Part shown: piece after piece, positions 54,101 to 64,000 of the stretch
Layout of the letters: each line of letters opens with the position of its first letter
How positions within the stretch are numbered: the first letter of the stretch is position 1
Source of the DNA: Skeletonema tropicum
Taxonomy: Eukaryota; Bacillariophyta; Thalassiosirophyceae; Thalassiosirales; Thalassiosiraceae
Reading direction: 5' to 3'
Length of the DNA: 64,000 bases
Assembly: GCA_037178625.1 (NCBI GenBank)
Contig: CM074140.1
Location: forward strand, 1,054,001-1,118,000
Notes under the pieces: model-generated
The model's database searches: none
What the model was told of the DNA's origin: nothing
The model's input: only the letters and a program-made list of their open reading frames with translations
Position numbers and translations under genes: made by a program

Positions 54101-54638
54101 AAATAGTAGGCCGACTAGAGAGAGATGGATTTGCACTCTTTGAAGGACGTGCACTCTTAGAAGGATGCGATGTTAACGATGGCACTAGCGAGAGCGACGG
54201 TCGAAGTGATATTGTAGGATGAAGGGAGATGGATGGCTCAGCTGAAATAGAAGGCCGACTTGAGAGTGATGGATGTGTACTCAAAGTTGGCTGTGCACTC
54301 TTTGAAGGACGTGCACTCTTAGAAGGATGCGACGATAATGACGGTGCTAGCGAGAGCGACGGTCGAAGTGTTGTTGTAGGATACAGGGAGATAGATGGCT
54401 CAGCTGAAATAGAAGGCCGACTTGAGAGTGATGGATGTGTACTCAAAGTTGGCTGTGCACTCTTTGAAGGACCTGCACTCTTAGAAGGTTGCGACGATAA
54501 TGACGGTGCTAGCGAGAGCGACGGTCGAAGTGTTGTTGTAGGATAAGGAGAAATAGTTGGCCAGCCATTTGTTTGTCCCTCAACATTCGTCAACAACCGA
54601 AGCACAGCGGCAGCTGCAAAATAACAGGATGTGTGCAT
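51118..54638 (-). CDS. Ser/Pro-repeat surface protein with SdrD B-like domain, copy B, nine exons with micro-exons
   Basis: Exons: 53592-54638, 53456-53491, 53185-53336, 53056-53079, 52906-52929, 52742-52765, 52587-52610, 52477-52497, 51118-52384; total 2619 nt, 872 aa, one continuous frame. All introns are GT-AG. Residues 1 to about 21 are a signal peptide (CYFAAAAVLRLLTNVEG). Exon 1 encodes Ser/Pro repeats (KSARPSKSAQPTLS and variants), then SSPSSSPSSKPS and SPTLSPTLSPT. Four 24 nt micro-exons each add one octapeptide (PTETPTEE type). The last exon has an SdrD B-like (Cna-type beta-sandwich) domain: YFDASTKGDGFDQ, TRGVYSFDGLIPGQYYVYI. A Pro/Ser/Thr stalk follows. The tail (KLRLCSSVSQLNCLRLVL) is frame-shifted by one base relative to copy A. 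It is probably a cell-wall or secreted protein. Confidence 0.8.
52477..53079 (-). other. Micro-exon array of copy B
   Basis: Exons of 24, 24, 24, 24 and 21 nt are separated by introns of about 90-140 nt. Each begins after a TTTCAG, TTCCAG or similar acceptor and ends ACC|GTGAG or ACC|GTAAG. Each starts with one base completing a Pro codon, so any number can be included or skipped without losing the frame. Confidence 0.85.
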
Positions 54639-55559
54639 CGTGGTGAAGGGTAATCTGAATTCTATTGCACGGCTGCGAATTTGAGAAAACCGTGATGAAT
54701 AATTAGGCGTCTGTTACTGCTTGTCTTAGAGATTCACTGTTGTCAATGTTATTCATATTGCTGCTGAGAAGGAGCCACTCCCAAAGCAGTAAGATTGGAT
54801 GCAACCTCTCCTCCCATTCTACACCACCACCGTCAACAAAAATCAAAAAAAATGTCAAGTAGAATGCAAATTCCCGTATTGATTCCTACGTAAGTGGAAT
54901 TCTACGATACTTTCTTCTTCTGGAGAAAACAAGAAATGAGATTCCAAGCAGTTTGAGTCTCTCTCTTATCTCTAGTCTCTAGAGAGGAAAACAATTCTTC
55001 GCTGCCATTGCCATGAAAGCCACAGTCAACGCAAATCACGCTGGTAAAGCCATGACGTAGATTCGAAGTGACATACTCCTATATATGAAAAACGCAGGAC
55101 AAAATCGAAATACAGCTTTGTTAAATATCAATTGAGCTCAAGCCCAAATCCAAATCCAAATTTGAGAAGCTCATGATGTTGCACCAATAAAAGCTATTGT
55201 ACCATACCCTGAACTGCTGAAGACATTTCATTAGCCAGAAGAACCAGATGTGACAAGCAACAAGCACACAATTTCAGCAACATTCATATCTCAAATGTTG
55301 AAAGTAAAGCAGCGATAACGTGAGTGGAATCGATTTTACACTCGACAAATTCAAAATACAACTTTGTTGAACGTCAAATTAGCTAAAGCCCAAACACATA
55401 TTAGACTTGCTTGAGATCTTGTGATAAAAATAGCAAGGAGAACTAGATGTGACAAGCAAAAAGCACAACATTTCAGCAACATATACGGCAAAGAAGCAAA
55501 AAAACTATAGCAAAGACGCAAAGAAGCAAAAGATTATCATTCAAACGCATAGTATCTAA
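54639..55559. other. Promoter side of copy B and diverged tandem duplication
   Basis: 54639-54900 is homologous to the promoter side of copy A. At about 55110-55300 and 55350-55490 there are two related units (ACTTTGTT, AGCCCAAA, GATGTGACAAGCAA, TTTCAGCAACAT in the same order). No gene is seen. Confidence 0.5.
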
Positions 55560-56276
55560 CATCGTCAATAGTCGTCTAGTAACCCATAATACACGGTTAC
55601 GATAGTATACAACAACATTAGCGAAGCTCAAAAAATTGCAAATATACTCTTAGTGCTAGGACGTTGCACCTGATCTGAGAGGTCCAGTATAAGTGTGGGC
55701 TGTCCAGCACGACCTCACTTAGAAAAAAAATCTATCGTCGTCATTAGGCGCAAGAGCCGCTTCTAGTGGCCCAATCATACTTGGTAGCAATTGTATACAA
55801 ACATATTTGTACAGATAAGTTGTAAAGCATTGGCAGAAAGGATGCTACAGTGTCGTAGCTGATCTGAGAGATCCAGTGAGGGCTTGCCAGCAGCCCCACA
55901 CCCACATCCTACCAGATCGTGCCTATCGTCGCCATTACGTGCATGAGCCGCTTCTAGTGACCCAATATAGTCGGCGGTGATAGTATACAAGCTCATTAGC
56001 ACTGCTCAGACGGATAAATGCAGTAGAAGCGATGCTACAGTGTTGTAGCTGATCTGAGAGGTCAAGGTGGGCTTGCCAGCAGCCCGACATTCTACCAAGT
56101 CGTACCTATCGTCGCCATTACGTGCATGAGCCGTTTCTAGTGGCACATTGTAGTCGGCGATTAATAGTATGCAAGCCCATTAGCACTGCTCAGACGTATA
56201 GATGCAGTAGAAGCAATGCTACAGTGTTGTAGCTGATCTGAGAGGTCCAGTGAGGGCTTGCCAGCAGCACTACATC

Positions 56277-56972
56277 CTACCATATTGTACCTCTCGTCGC
56301 CATTACGTGCATGAGCCGCTTCTTAGTGGCCCATTGTAGTCGGCGATGATAGTATACAAGCACATTAGCACTGCTCAGACGTATAGATGCAGTAGAAGCA
56401 ATGCTACAGTGTTGTAGCTGATCTGTGAGGTCCAGTGAGGGCTTGCCAGCAGCACCACTTCCTACCAAATCGTACCTATCGTCGCCATTACGTGCATGAG
56501 CCGCTTCTAGTGGCTTAATATAGTCGGCGGTGATAGTATACAAGCACATTAGAACTGACCAGACGAACAGATAAAGTGTAGCTGATCTGAGAGGTTCATT
56601 GTGGGATGTCCAGCAGCAACACATACTACCAAATCGTACCTATCGTCGCAATTACGCGCATGAGCCGCTTCTTGTGGCCCATTGTAGTCGGCGATGATAG
56701 TATACAAGCACATTAGCACTGCTCAGACGTATAGATGCAGTAGAAGCAATGCTACAGTGTTGTAGCTGATCTGTGAGGTCCAGTGAGGGCTTGCCAGCAG
56801 CACCACTTCCTACCAAATCGTACCTATCGTCGCCATTACGTGCATGAGCCGCTTCTAGTGGCTTAATATAGTCGGCGGTGATAGTATACAAGCACATTAG
56901 AACTGACCAGACGAACAGATAAAGTGTAGCTGATCTGAGAGGTTCATTGTGGGATGTCCAGCAGCAACACAT
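56277..56972. repeat. 348 bp (two-monomer) recent duplication in the satellite
   Basis: The segments ending at 56624 and 56972 (offset 348 bp) are almost identical over about 340 bp, including AGAACTGACCAGACGAACAG and GGGATGTCCAGCAGCAACAC. Confidence 0.8.
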
Positions 56973-57782
56973 ACTACCAAATCGTACCTATCGTCGCAAT
57001 TACGCGCATGAGCCGCTTCAAGTGACCCAATATAGTCGGCGGTGATAGTATACAAGCTCATTAGCACTGCTCAGACGGATAGATGCAGTAGAAGCGATGC
57101 TACAGTGTTGTAGCTGATCTGTGAGGTCCAGTGAGGGCTTGCCAGCAGCACCACTTCCTACCAAATCGTACCTATCGTCGCCATTACGTGCATGAGCCGC
57201 TTCTAGTGGCCCATTGTAGTCGGCGGTGATAGTATACAATCACATTAGAACTGATCAGACGAACATATAAAGTAGAAGCGATGCTACAGTGTTGTAGCTG
57301 ATCTGAAAGGTTCATTGTGGGCCTTCCAGCAGCCCAACATACTACCAAATCGTACCTATCGTCGCCATTACGTGCATGAGCCGCTTCTAGTGGCCCATTG
57401 TATTGTAGTCGGCGATGATAGTATACAAGCACATTAGCACTGCTCTGACGGATAGATGCAATAGAAGCGAAGCTACAGTCTCGTAGCTGATCTGTGAGAT
57501 CCAATGTGGGCTTGCCAGCAGCACTACATCCTACCAAATCGTACCTATCGTCGCAATAACGCGCAAGAGCCGCTTCTAGTGACCCAATATAGTCGGCGGT
57601 GATAGTATACAAGCTCATTAGCACTGCTCAGACGGAGAGATGCAGTAGAAGCGATGCTACAGTGTTGTAGCTGATCTGTGAGGTCCAGTGTGGGCTTGCC
57701 AGCAGCACCACTTCCTACCAAATCGTACCTATCGTCGCCATTACGCACATGAGCCGCTTCTAGTGGCCCATTGTAGTCGGCG

Positions 57783-59990
57783 TTAATAGTATGCAAGCAC
57801 ATTATAACTGATCAGACGTATAGATGCAGTAGAAGCAATGCTACAGTGTTGTAGCTGATCTGTGAGGTCCAGTGAGGGCTTGCCAGCAGCACCACTTCCT
57901 ACCAAATCGTACCTATCGTCGCCATTACGTGCATGAGCCGCTTCTAGTGGCTTAATATAGCCGGCGGTGATAGTATACAAGCACATTAGAACTGGCCAGA
58001 CGAACAGATAAAGTGTAGCTGATCTGAGAGGTTCATTGTGGGATGTCCAGCAGCACTACATCCTACCAAATCGTACCTATCGTCGCCATTACGTGCATGA
58101 GCCACTTCTAGTGGCGCAATATAGTCGGCGGTGATAGTATACAAGCACATTAGCACTGCTCAGACGTATAGATGCAATAGAAGCTATGCTACTTACAGGC
58201 TCGTAGCTAATCAAAGAGGTCCAGTGAGGGCTTCCCAGCAGCACCACTTCCTACCAAATCGTACCTATCGTCGCCATTACGTGCATGAGCCGCTTCTAGT
58301 GACCCAATATAGTCGGCGGTGATAGTATACAAGCACATTAGCATTGCTCAGACGTATAGATGCAGTAGAAGCGATGCTACAGTGTTGTAGCTGATCTGTG
58401 AGGTCCAGTGAGGGCTTGCCAGCAGCCCCACATCCTACCATATCGTACCTATCGTCGCCATTACGCACATGAGCCGCTTCTAGTGGCCCAATATAGTCTG
58501 CGTTAATAGTATACAAGCACATTAGAACTGACCAGACGAACATATAAAGTAGAAGCGATGCCACAGTGTCGTAGCTGATCTTAGAGGTTCATTATGGGCT
58601 GTCCAGCAACCCCACATCCTACCATATCATACCTATCGTCGCCATTACGCACATGAGCCGCTTCTAGTGGCCCATTGTAGTCGGCGTTAATAGTATGCAA
58701 GCACATTATAACTGATCAGACGTATAGATGCAGTAGAAGCAATGCTACAGTGTTGTAGCTGATCTGTGAGGTCCAGTGAGGGCTTGCCAGCAGCACCACT
58801 TCCTACCAAATCGTACCTATCGTCGCCATTACGTGCATGAGCCGCTTCTAGTGGCTTAATATAGCCGGCGGTGATAGTATACAAGCACATTAGAACTGAC
58901 CAGACGAACAGATAAAGTGTAGCTGATCTGAGAGGTTCATTGTGGGATGTCCAGCAGCACTACATCCTACCAAATCGTACCTATCGTCGCCATTACGTGC
59001 ATGAGCCACTTCTAGTGGCGCAATATAGTCGGCGGTGATAGTATACAAGCACATTAGCACTGCTCAGACGTATAGATGCAATAGAAGCTATGCTACTTAC
59101 AGGCTCGTAGCTAATCAAAGAGGTCCAGTGAGGGCTTCCCAGCAGCACCACTTCCTACCAAATCGTACCTATCGTCGCCATTACGTGCATGAGCCGCTTC
59201 TAGTGACCCAATATAGTCGGCGGTGATAGTATACAAGCACATTAGCATTGCTCAGACGGATAGATGCAGTAGAAGCGATGCTACAGTGTTGTAGCTGATC
59301 TGTGAGGTCCAGTGAGGGCTTGCCAGCAGCCCCACATCCTACCATATCGTACCTATCGTCGCCATTACGCACATGAGCCGCTTCTAGTGGCCCAATATAG
59401 TCTGCGTTAATAGTATACAAGCATATTAGAACTGACCAGACGAACAGATAATGTAGAAGCGATGCCACAGTGTCGTAGCTGATCTTAGAGGTTCATTATG
59501 GGCTGTCCAGCAACCCCACATCCTACCATATCATACCTATCGTCGCCATTACGCACATGAGCCGCTTCTAGTGGCCCATTGTAGTCGGCGTTAATAGTAT
59601 GCAAGCACATTATAACTGATCAGACGTATAGATGCAGTAGAAGCAATGCTACAGTGTTGTAGCTGATCTGTGAGGTCCAGTGAGGGCTTGCCAGCAGCAC
59701 CACTTCCTACCAAATCGTACCTATCGTCGCCATTACGTGCATGAGCCGCTTCTAGTGGCTTAATATAGCCGGCGGTGATAGTATACAAGCACATTAGAAC
59801 TGGCCAGACGAACAGATAAAGTGTAGCTGATCTGAGAGGTTCATTGTGGGATGTCCAGCACCAACACATACTACCAAATCGTACCTATCGTCGCCATTAC
59901 GTGCATGAGCCGCTTCTAGTGGCCCATTGTAGTCGGCGGTGATAGTATACAAGCTCATTAGCACTGCTCAGACGTATAGATGCAATAGAA
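57783..59990. repeat. 904 bp higher-order repeat (five monomers) inside the satellite
   Basis: 57783-58686 and 58687-59590 are nearly identical, and a third partial copy starts at 59591. Variants such as CTACTTACAGGCTCGTAGC and CCGGCGGTGATAG recur exactly 904 bp apart. Five monomers fit in each unit. Confidence 0.9.
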
Positions 59991-62130
59991 GCTATGCTAC
60001 TTACAGGCTCGTAGCTAACCAAAGAGGTCCAGTGAGGGCTGTTTAGCAGCACCACTTCCTACCAAATCGTACCTATCGTCGCCATTACGTGCATGAGCCG
60101 CTTCTAGTGGCCCATTGTAGTCGGCGGTGATAGTATACAAGCACATTAGAACTGATCAGACGAACATATAAAGTAGAAGCGAAGCGATGCTACAGTGTTG
60201 TAGCTGATCTGAGAGGTTCATTGTGGGCCTTCAAGCAGCCCCACATACTACCAAATCGTACCTATCGTCGCCATTACGTGCATGAGCCGCTTCTAGTGGC
60301 ACATTGTAGTCGGCGTTAATAGTATGCAAGCACATTAGAACTGATCAGACGTATAGATGCAGTAGAAGCAATGCTACAGTGTTGTAGCTGATCTGTGTGG
60401 TCCAATGTGGGCTTGCCAACAGCACCACTTCCTACCAAATCGTACCTCATTTCGTACCTATCGTCGCCATTACGTGCATGAGCCGCTTCTAGTGATGCCC
60501 TATAGTTGGCGGTGATAGTATGAAAGCACATTAGCATTGCTCAGACGTATAGATGCAGTAGAAGCGATGCTACATACAGGCTCGTAGCTGATCTATGAGG
60601 TCCAGTGAGGGCTTGCCAGCAGCACCACATCCTACCAAATCGTACCTATCGTCGCTATTACGCACATGAGCCGCTTCTGGTGGCCCATTGTAGTCGGCGA
60701 TGAGAGTATGCAAGCACATTAGCACAGCTCAGACGGAGAGATGCAGTAGAAGCGATGCTACAGTGAGCTGATCTGTGAGGTCCAGTGAGGGCTTGCCAGC
60801 AGCAACACATCCTACCAAATCGTACCTATCGTCGCCTTCACGCACATGAGCCGCTTCTAGTGACCCAATATAGTCGGCGATGATAGTATACAAGCCCATT
60901 AGCACTGCTCCGACGTATAGATGCAGTAGAAGCGATGCTACAGTGTCGTAGCTGATCTGAGAGGTCCAGTGTGGGCTTGCCAGCAGCACCACTTCCTACC
61001 AAATCGTACCTCAATTCGTACCTATCTTCGCCATTACGTGCATGAGCCGCTTCAAGTGACCCAATATAGTCGGCGATGATAGTATGCAAGCTCATTAGCA
61101 CTGCTCAGACGTATAGATGCAGTAGAAGCTATGCTACATACAGGCTCGTAGCTGATCGGAGAGGTCCAGTGTGGGCTTGCCAGCAGCCCCCTTACTACCA
61201 AATCGTACCTATCGTCGTCATTACGCACATGAGCCGCTTCTAGTGGCCCATTGTAGTCGGCGATGATAGTATACAAGCTCATTAGCACTGCGCAGACGTA
61301 TAAATGCAGTAGAAGCGATGCTACAGTGTCGTAGCTGATCTGAGAGATCCAGTGTGGGTTTGCCAGCAGCCCCACATACTACCAAATCGTACCTATCGTC
61401 GCCATTACGCGCATGAGCCGCTTCTAGTGGCCCATTGTAGTCGGCGATGATAATTTGCAAGCACATTAGCACTGCTCAGACGGATAGATGCAGTAGAAGC
61501 GATGCTACAGTGTTGTAGCTGATCTGAGAGGTCCAATGTGGGCTTGCCAGCAGCACTACATCCTACCAAATCGTACCTCTAATCATACCTATCGTCGCCA
61601 TTACGCACATGAGCCGCTTCGAGTGGCCCATTGTAGTTGGCGGTGATAGTATACAAGCCCATTAGCACAGCTCAGACGTATAGATGCATTAGAAACGATG
61701 CTACAGTCTCGTAGCTGATCTGAGAGGTCCAATGTGTGCTTGCCAGCAGCACCACATCCTACCAAGTCGTACCTCTAATCATACCTATCGTCGCCATTAC
61801 GTGTATGTGCCGCGTCTAGTGGCCCACTATAGTCGGCGATGATAGTATACAAGCACATTAGCACTGCTCAGACGGATAGATGCAGTAGAAGCGATGCTAC
61901 ATACAGGCTCGTAGCTGATCTGAGAGGTCCAGTGAGGGCTGTCCAGCAGCACCACATCTCACCAAATCGTACCTATCGTCTTCTCTACGGGGATGAGCCG
62001 CTTCTAGTGGCCCATTACACTTTGTGGCGATACTACACAAGCTCATTAGCGCTTCTCTGAAGGGTTGTCCTTGCATTCTACATGCTACATCCTCATAGAT
62101 GATTTGAGAGGTCCAGTGTGGGCTGGCAAG

Positions 62131-62999
62131 CAGCGATTCATTTAGCTGTATTGTATCTAGTGCGTCATAATGCGCGTGTGTATTCATAGCTATGATCGAT
62201 TGAAGTACATTTTTTACGCATTGCGATTGTGTTGAAGCTGTTCTTATCTTGTATGAAAATTTTTCATTGTAGCAATGATTTTTCTCATTGTCGCATTATA
62301 CTCGGTCATGAAAGTTTTGAATCTTATTCCATATCGTCTAGTATATACCTTATTGCTGTAAGGACTTAATCATGTTTTCCCCTACAAATGTATAATTTTA
62401 TGTCGCTTACAATATGATCCGCAAGATGAGTACATATCAACGTGCAATTTCATGTGTGATCTTAAATACATTTTGACTATATCAGCATCAAGCCATTCTG
62501 TACATCTCTAAATCTTTTCCACGTTTGACTGTTTTAAGATTCCATGCCCAAGCTGTTCGTCTTTCAATCTAGCTAACCTTCCCAATCACTCCCGAGCAAC
62601 TCCTCCTCTCCTGTTGATTATTTTCTTTCGCTGTTCTTCACGACGATAGCCCAGTCCCACTGCAATGCTTTTTCTCGAAGAAAAGGGGTTGAGGTTCCTT
62701 GAGCTGAGGTTGAGAAATTTCATCCCGAAAAAAGGGGAAATGAGAAGAAGAAACGTTTCTTAGATGATGATGAGAAGCTCCATCATGTGAGAAAAAGTGT
62801 AAGAAAATTACGAGAAAATCTTCCTATGGATCTTCCTTCGCCGCCACGCCACGTCAGCAAATGAAACGACACCTGCTCCGTTGTGCGTGGTGCCGTGGAA
62901 TGAAACCAGCCGCTGCTCCAGGCCAGCACCGTTCCATCCGTGCATAATTTTTATTATCATTCCTACACCAGGATCCTTTCATACGTACCAACCTCAACC
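62131..62999. other. Intergenic region between satellite and desaturase
   Basis: An AT-rich stretch without a convincing ORF or RNA gene. The last 150 bp presumably contain the desaturase 5' UTR. Confidence 0.4.
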
Positions 63000-64000
63000 A
63001 TGGGAAAAGGAGGACAATCCGTTCAATCATCATCTCGCAACGAGATCAAAACTGGCAAGGATGGACACTGGGTGAGCCCTTACAACCCACTCGATCCCAA
63101 GGCTCCCGAGCTCCCTTCCAAAGGAGAAATCAAAGCCGTCATTCCCAAAGAATGTTTCGAACGATCCTACATCCATTCCATGTATTTTGTCGCTCGTGAT
63201 ACCGCCATGGCTGTGGGATGCGTCTACATTGCTCACCAAACATTGTCAACTGACGTACCGGCAGACTTAGCGAGCGTCGACGCATTGAAATGGTTCCTCG
63301 GTTGGAACACGTATGCTTTTTGGATGGGATGCATTCTAACTGGTCACTGGGTCCTCGCTCATGAGTGTGGACATGGCGCCTTCTCGCCCAGTCAGACATT
63401 CAATGACTTCTGGGGTTTCATTATGCATCAGGCTCTTTTAGTGCCCTACTTTGCTTGGCAGTACTCTCATGCCAAGCACCACAGGCGTACCAATAATACT
63501 ATGGATGGGGAGAGCCACACGCCCAATACGAGGGAAGAGATGGGGTTGGTGAACAATGTTGAGCGTCATGGTGGTTATGCTGCTATTCATGAGGCTATTG
63601 GTGATGGACCTTTTGCCTTTCTTCAGGTTTTTGCTCACTTGGTGATTGGATGGCCTCTGTACTTGTTGGGATTGGCTTCTACTGGACGTCTCGGACATGA
63701 TGGCAAGCCACTTGATGGAGATATTATTGATCATTACAGACCCTGGTCCAAGATGTTCCCTGCCAAACTTCGTGTCAAGGTTGCCGTGTCAACAATTGGA
63801 GTCATTGCGTCATGGGTGGGACTTTACTTCGCGGCTCAGGAATATGGCGTGCTTCCAGTGACCCTTTGGTACATGGGACCACTTATGTGGAACCAGGCCT
63901 GGCTCGTTCTTTACACTTGGTTGCAGCACAATGACCCATCTGTTCCTCAATACGGACCCGACGAATGGACTTGGGTGAAGGGAGCTCTGTCAACAATTGA
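63000..64000 (+). CDS. FAD2: Delta-12 (omega-6) fatty acid desaturase, 3'-truncated by window
   Basis: It converts oleoyl to linoleoyl groups, an early step in polyunsaturated fatty acid synthesis. The ATG at 63000 begins MGKGGQSVQSSSRNE, with no signal or transit peptide, which fits the ER (FAD2-type) rather than the plastid (FAD6-type) enzyme. The frame is open to the window end (333 codons). Histidine box 1 is HECGHG from residue 121; box 2 is HAKHH at residues 157-161, followed by RRTNNTMDGESHTP, typical of Delta-12/omega-3 enzymes. A hydrophobic pair (GPFAFLQVFAHLVIGWPLYLLGL) and a later one (VAVSTIGVIASWVGLYF) form membrane hairpins. WLQHNDPSVPQY near the end is also characteristic. The third histidine box lies beyond the window. 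Confidence 0.92.
   Translation, partial: MGKGGQSVQSSSRNEIKTGKDGHWVSPYNPLDPKAPELPSKGEIKAVIPKECFERSYIHSMYFVARDTAMAVGCVYIAHQTLSTDVPADLASVDALKWFLGWNTYAFWMGCILTGHWVLAHECGHGAFSPSQTFNDFWGFIMHQALLVPYFAWQYSHAKHHRRTNNTMDGESHTPNTREEMGLVNNVERHGGYAAIHEAIGDGPFAFLQVFAHLVIGWPLYLLGLASTGRLGHDGKPLDGDIIDHYRPWSKMFPAKLRVKVAVSTIGVIASWVGLYFAAQEYGVLPVTLWYMGPLMWNQAWLVLYTWLQHNDPSVPQYGPDEWTWVKGALSTI

Larger units (their letters stand above)
55560..62130. repeat. Satellite array: about 35 head-to-tail monomers of about 181 bp
   Basis: The landmark ACCTATCGTCGCCATTACG recurs every 170-190 bp about 35 times in one orientation. Each monomer also has CATGAGCCGCTTCTAGTGGC, TAGTCGGCG, GATAGTATACAAG, GCACTGCTCAGACG, GATGCTACAGTGTTGTAGC, GATCTGAGAGGTCCAGTG and CTTGCCAGCAGC. 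GCTACAGTGTTGTAGC is a perfect hairpin stem (GCTACA/TGTAGC), and the stem GCTAC/GTAGC persists when the loop changes. Terminal monomers at both ends are the most diverged. Frames of 60-146 codons occur but are by-products: the period is not a multiple of three and the frames stop within one to two units. Confidence 0.95.

Noticed and set aside
55560..62130. CRISPR-like array
   Set aside because: The repeats are contiguous 181 bp monomers with no unique spacers, in a eukaryotic nuclear context with introns.
56277..62187. Many minus-strand frames of 60-146 codons with shared peptides (for example LEAAHARNGDDRY) that look like a protein family
   Set aside because: They are translations of the 181 bp satellite. 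The period is not a multiple of three, frames stop within one to two units, and there is no consistent start or splice pattern.
1..64000. tRNA, rRNA and telomere repeats
   Set aside because: I looked for T-loop-like GGTTCGAA contexts with a matching acceptor stem, rRNA core motifs and TTAGGG runs on both strands and recognised none. A covariance-model scan would be the decisive test.

Overview
The window is nuclear DNA of a photosynthetic stramenopile, most likely a centric diatom related to Thalassiosira. The evidence is short GT-AG spliceosomal introns (mostly about 70-115 nt), closely packed convergent genes, N-terminal leaders with an A|YLTP or A|FSP motif like those of complex-plastid proteins, a Delta-12 fatty acid desaturase, and Ser/Pro-rich cell-surface proteins with an SdrD B-like domain. 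The genus is an inference; no rRNA or organelle gene is present to settle it.

Layout. 1-2951 (+): 3' part of an AAA-type ATPase with a helical, TPR-like C-terminus. 3074-9380: two head-to-head paralogues of a two-TM protein family, separated by a 1.65 kb element with terminal inverted repeats. 9507-14428 (-): a FANCD2 homologue (DNA crosslink repair) with several reading-frame breaks. 14.4-16.7 kb: no gene, but a 145 bp dispersed direct repeat and a diverged tandem duplication. 16.7-17.2 kb (-): ribosomal protein P2. 18.0-30.7 kb (+): four tandem plastid-type MATE transporter genes with mosaic relationships; only the first has a 92 nt intron and only the last has a terminal frameshift. 31.0-40.4 kb: compact housekeeping block with EFG1, CCDC124, a coiled-coil protein, PEX2, a broken sulfotransferase-like locus and the ATP12 assembly factor. 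41.3-43.8 kb: an unrecognised gene with frame breaks and a UBE2W-type ubiquitin-conjugating enzyme with a secretory/plastid-type leader. 44.2-54.6 kb (-): two tandem copies of a Ser/Pro-repeat plus SdrD B-like surface gene, each with a string of about 24 nt micro-exons. 55.6-62.1 kb: about 35 head-to-tail copies of a 181 bp satellite, including a 904 bp (five-monomer) higher-order repeat. 63000-end (+): 5' part of a Delta-12 desaturase.

The genes do not form one pathway. The main themes are local tandem duplication (MATE, surface genes, two-TM pair, satellite) followed by divergence, gene conversion and decay. About fifteen single-base or small frame breaks are clustered in a few genes (ATPase, FANCD2, MATE copy 4, sulfotransferase-like gene, the 41.4 kb gene, surface copy A). 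They are either pseudogenisation or residual assembly indels, and raw reads would separate the two.
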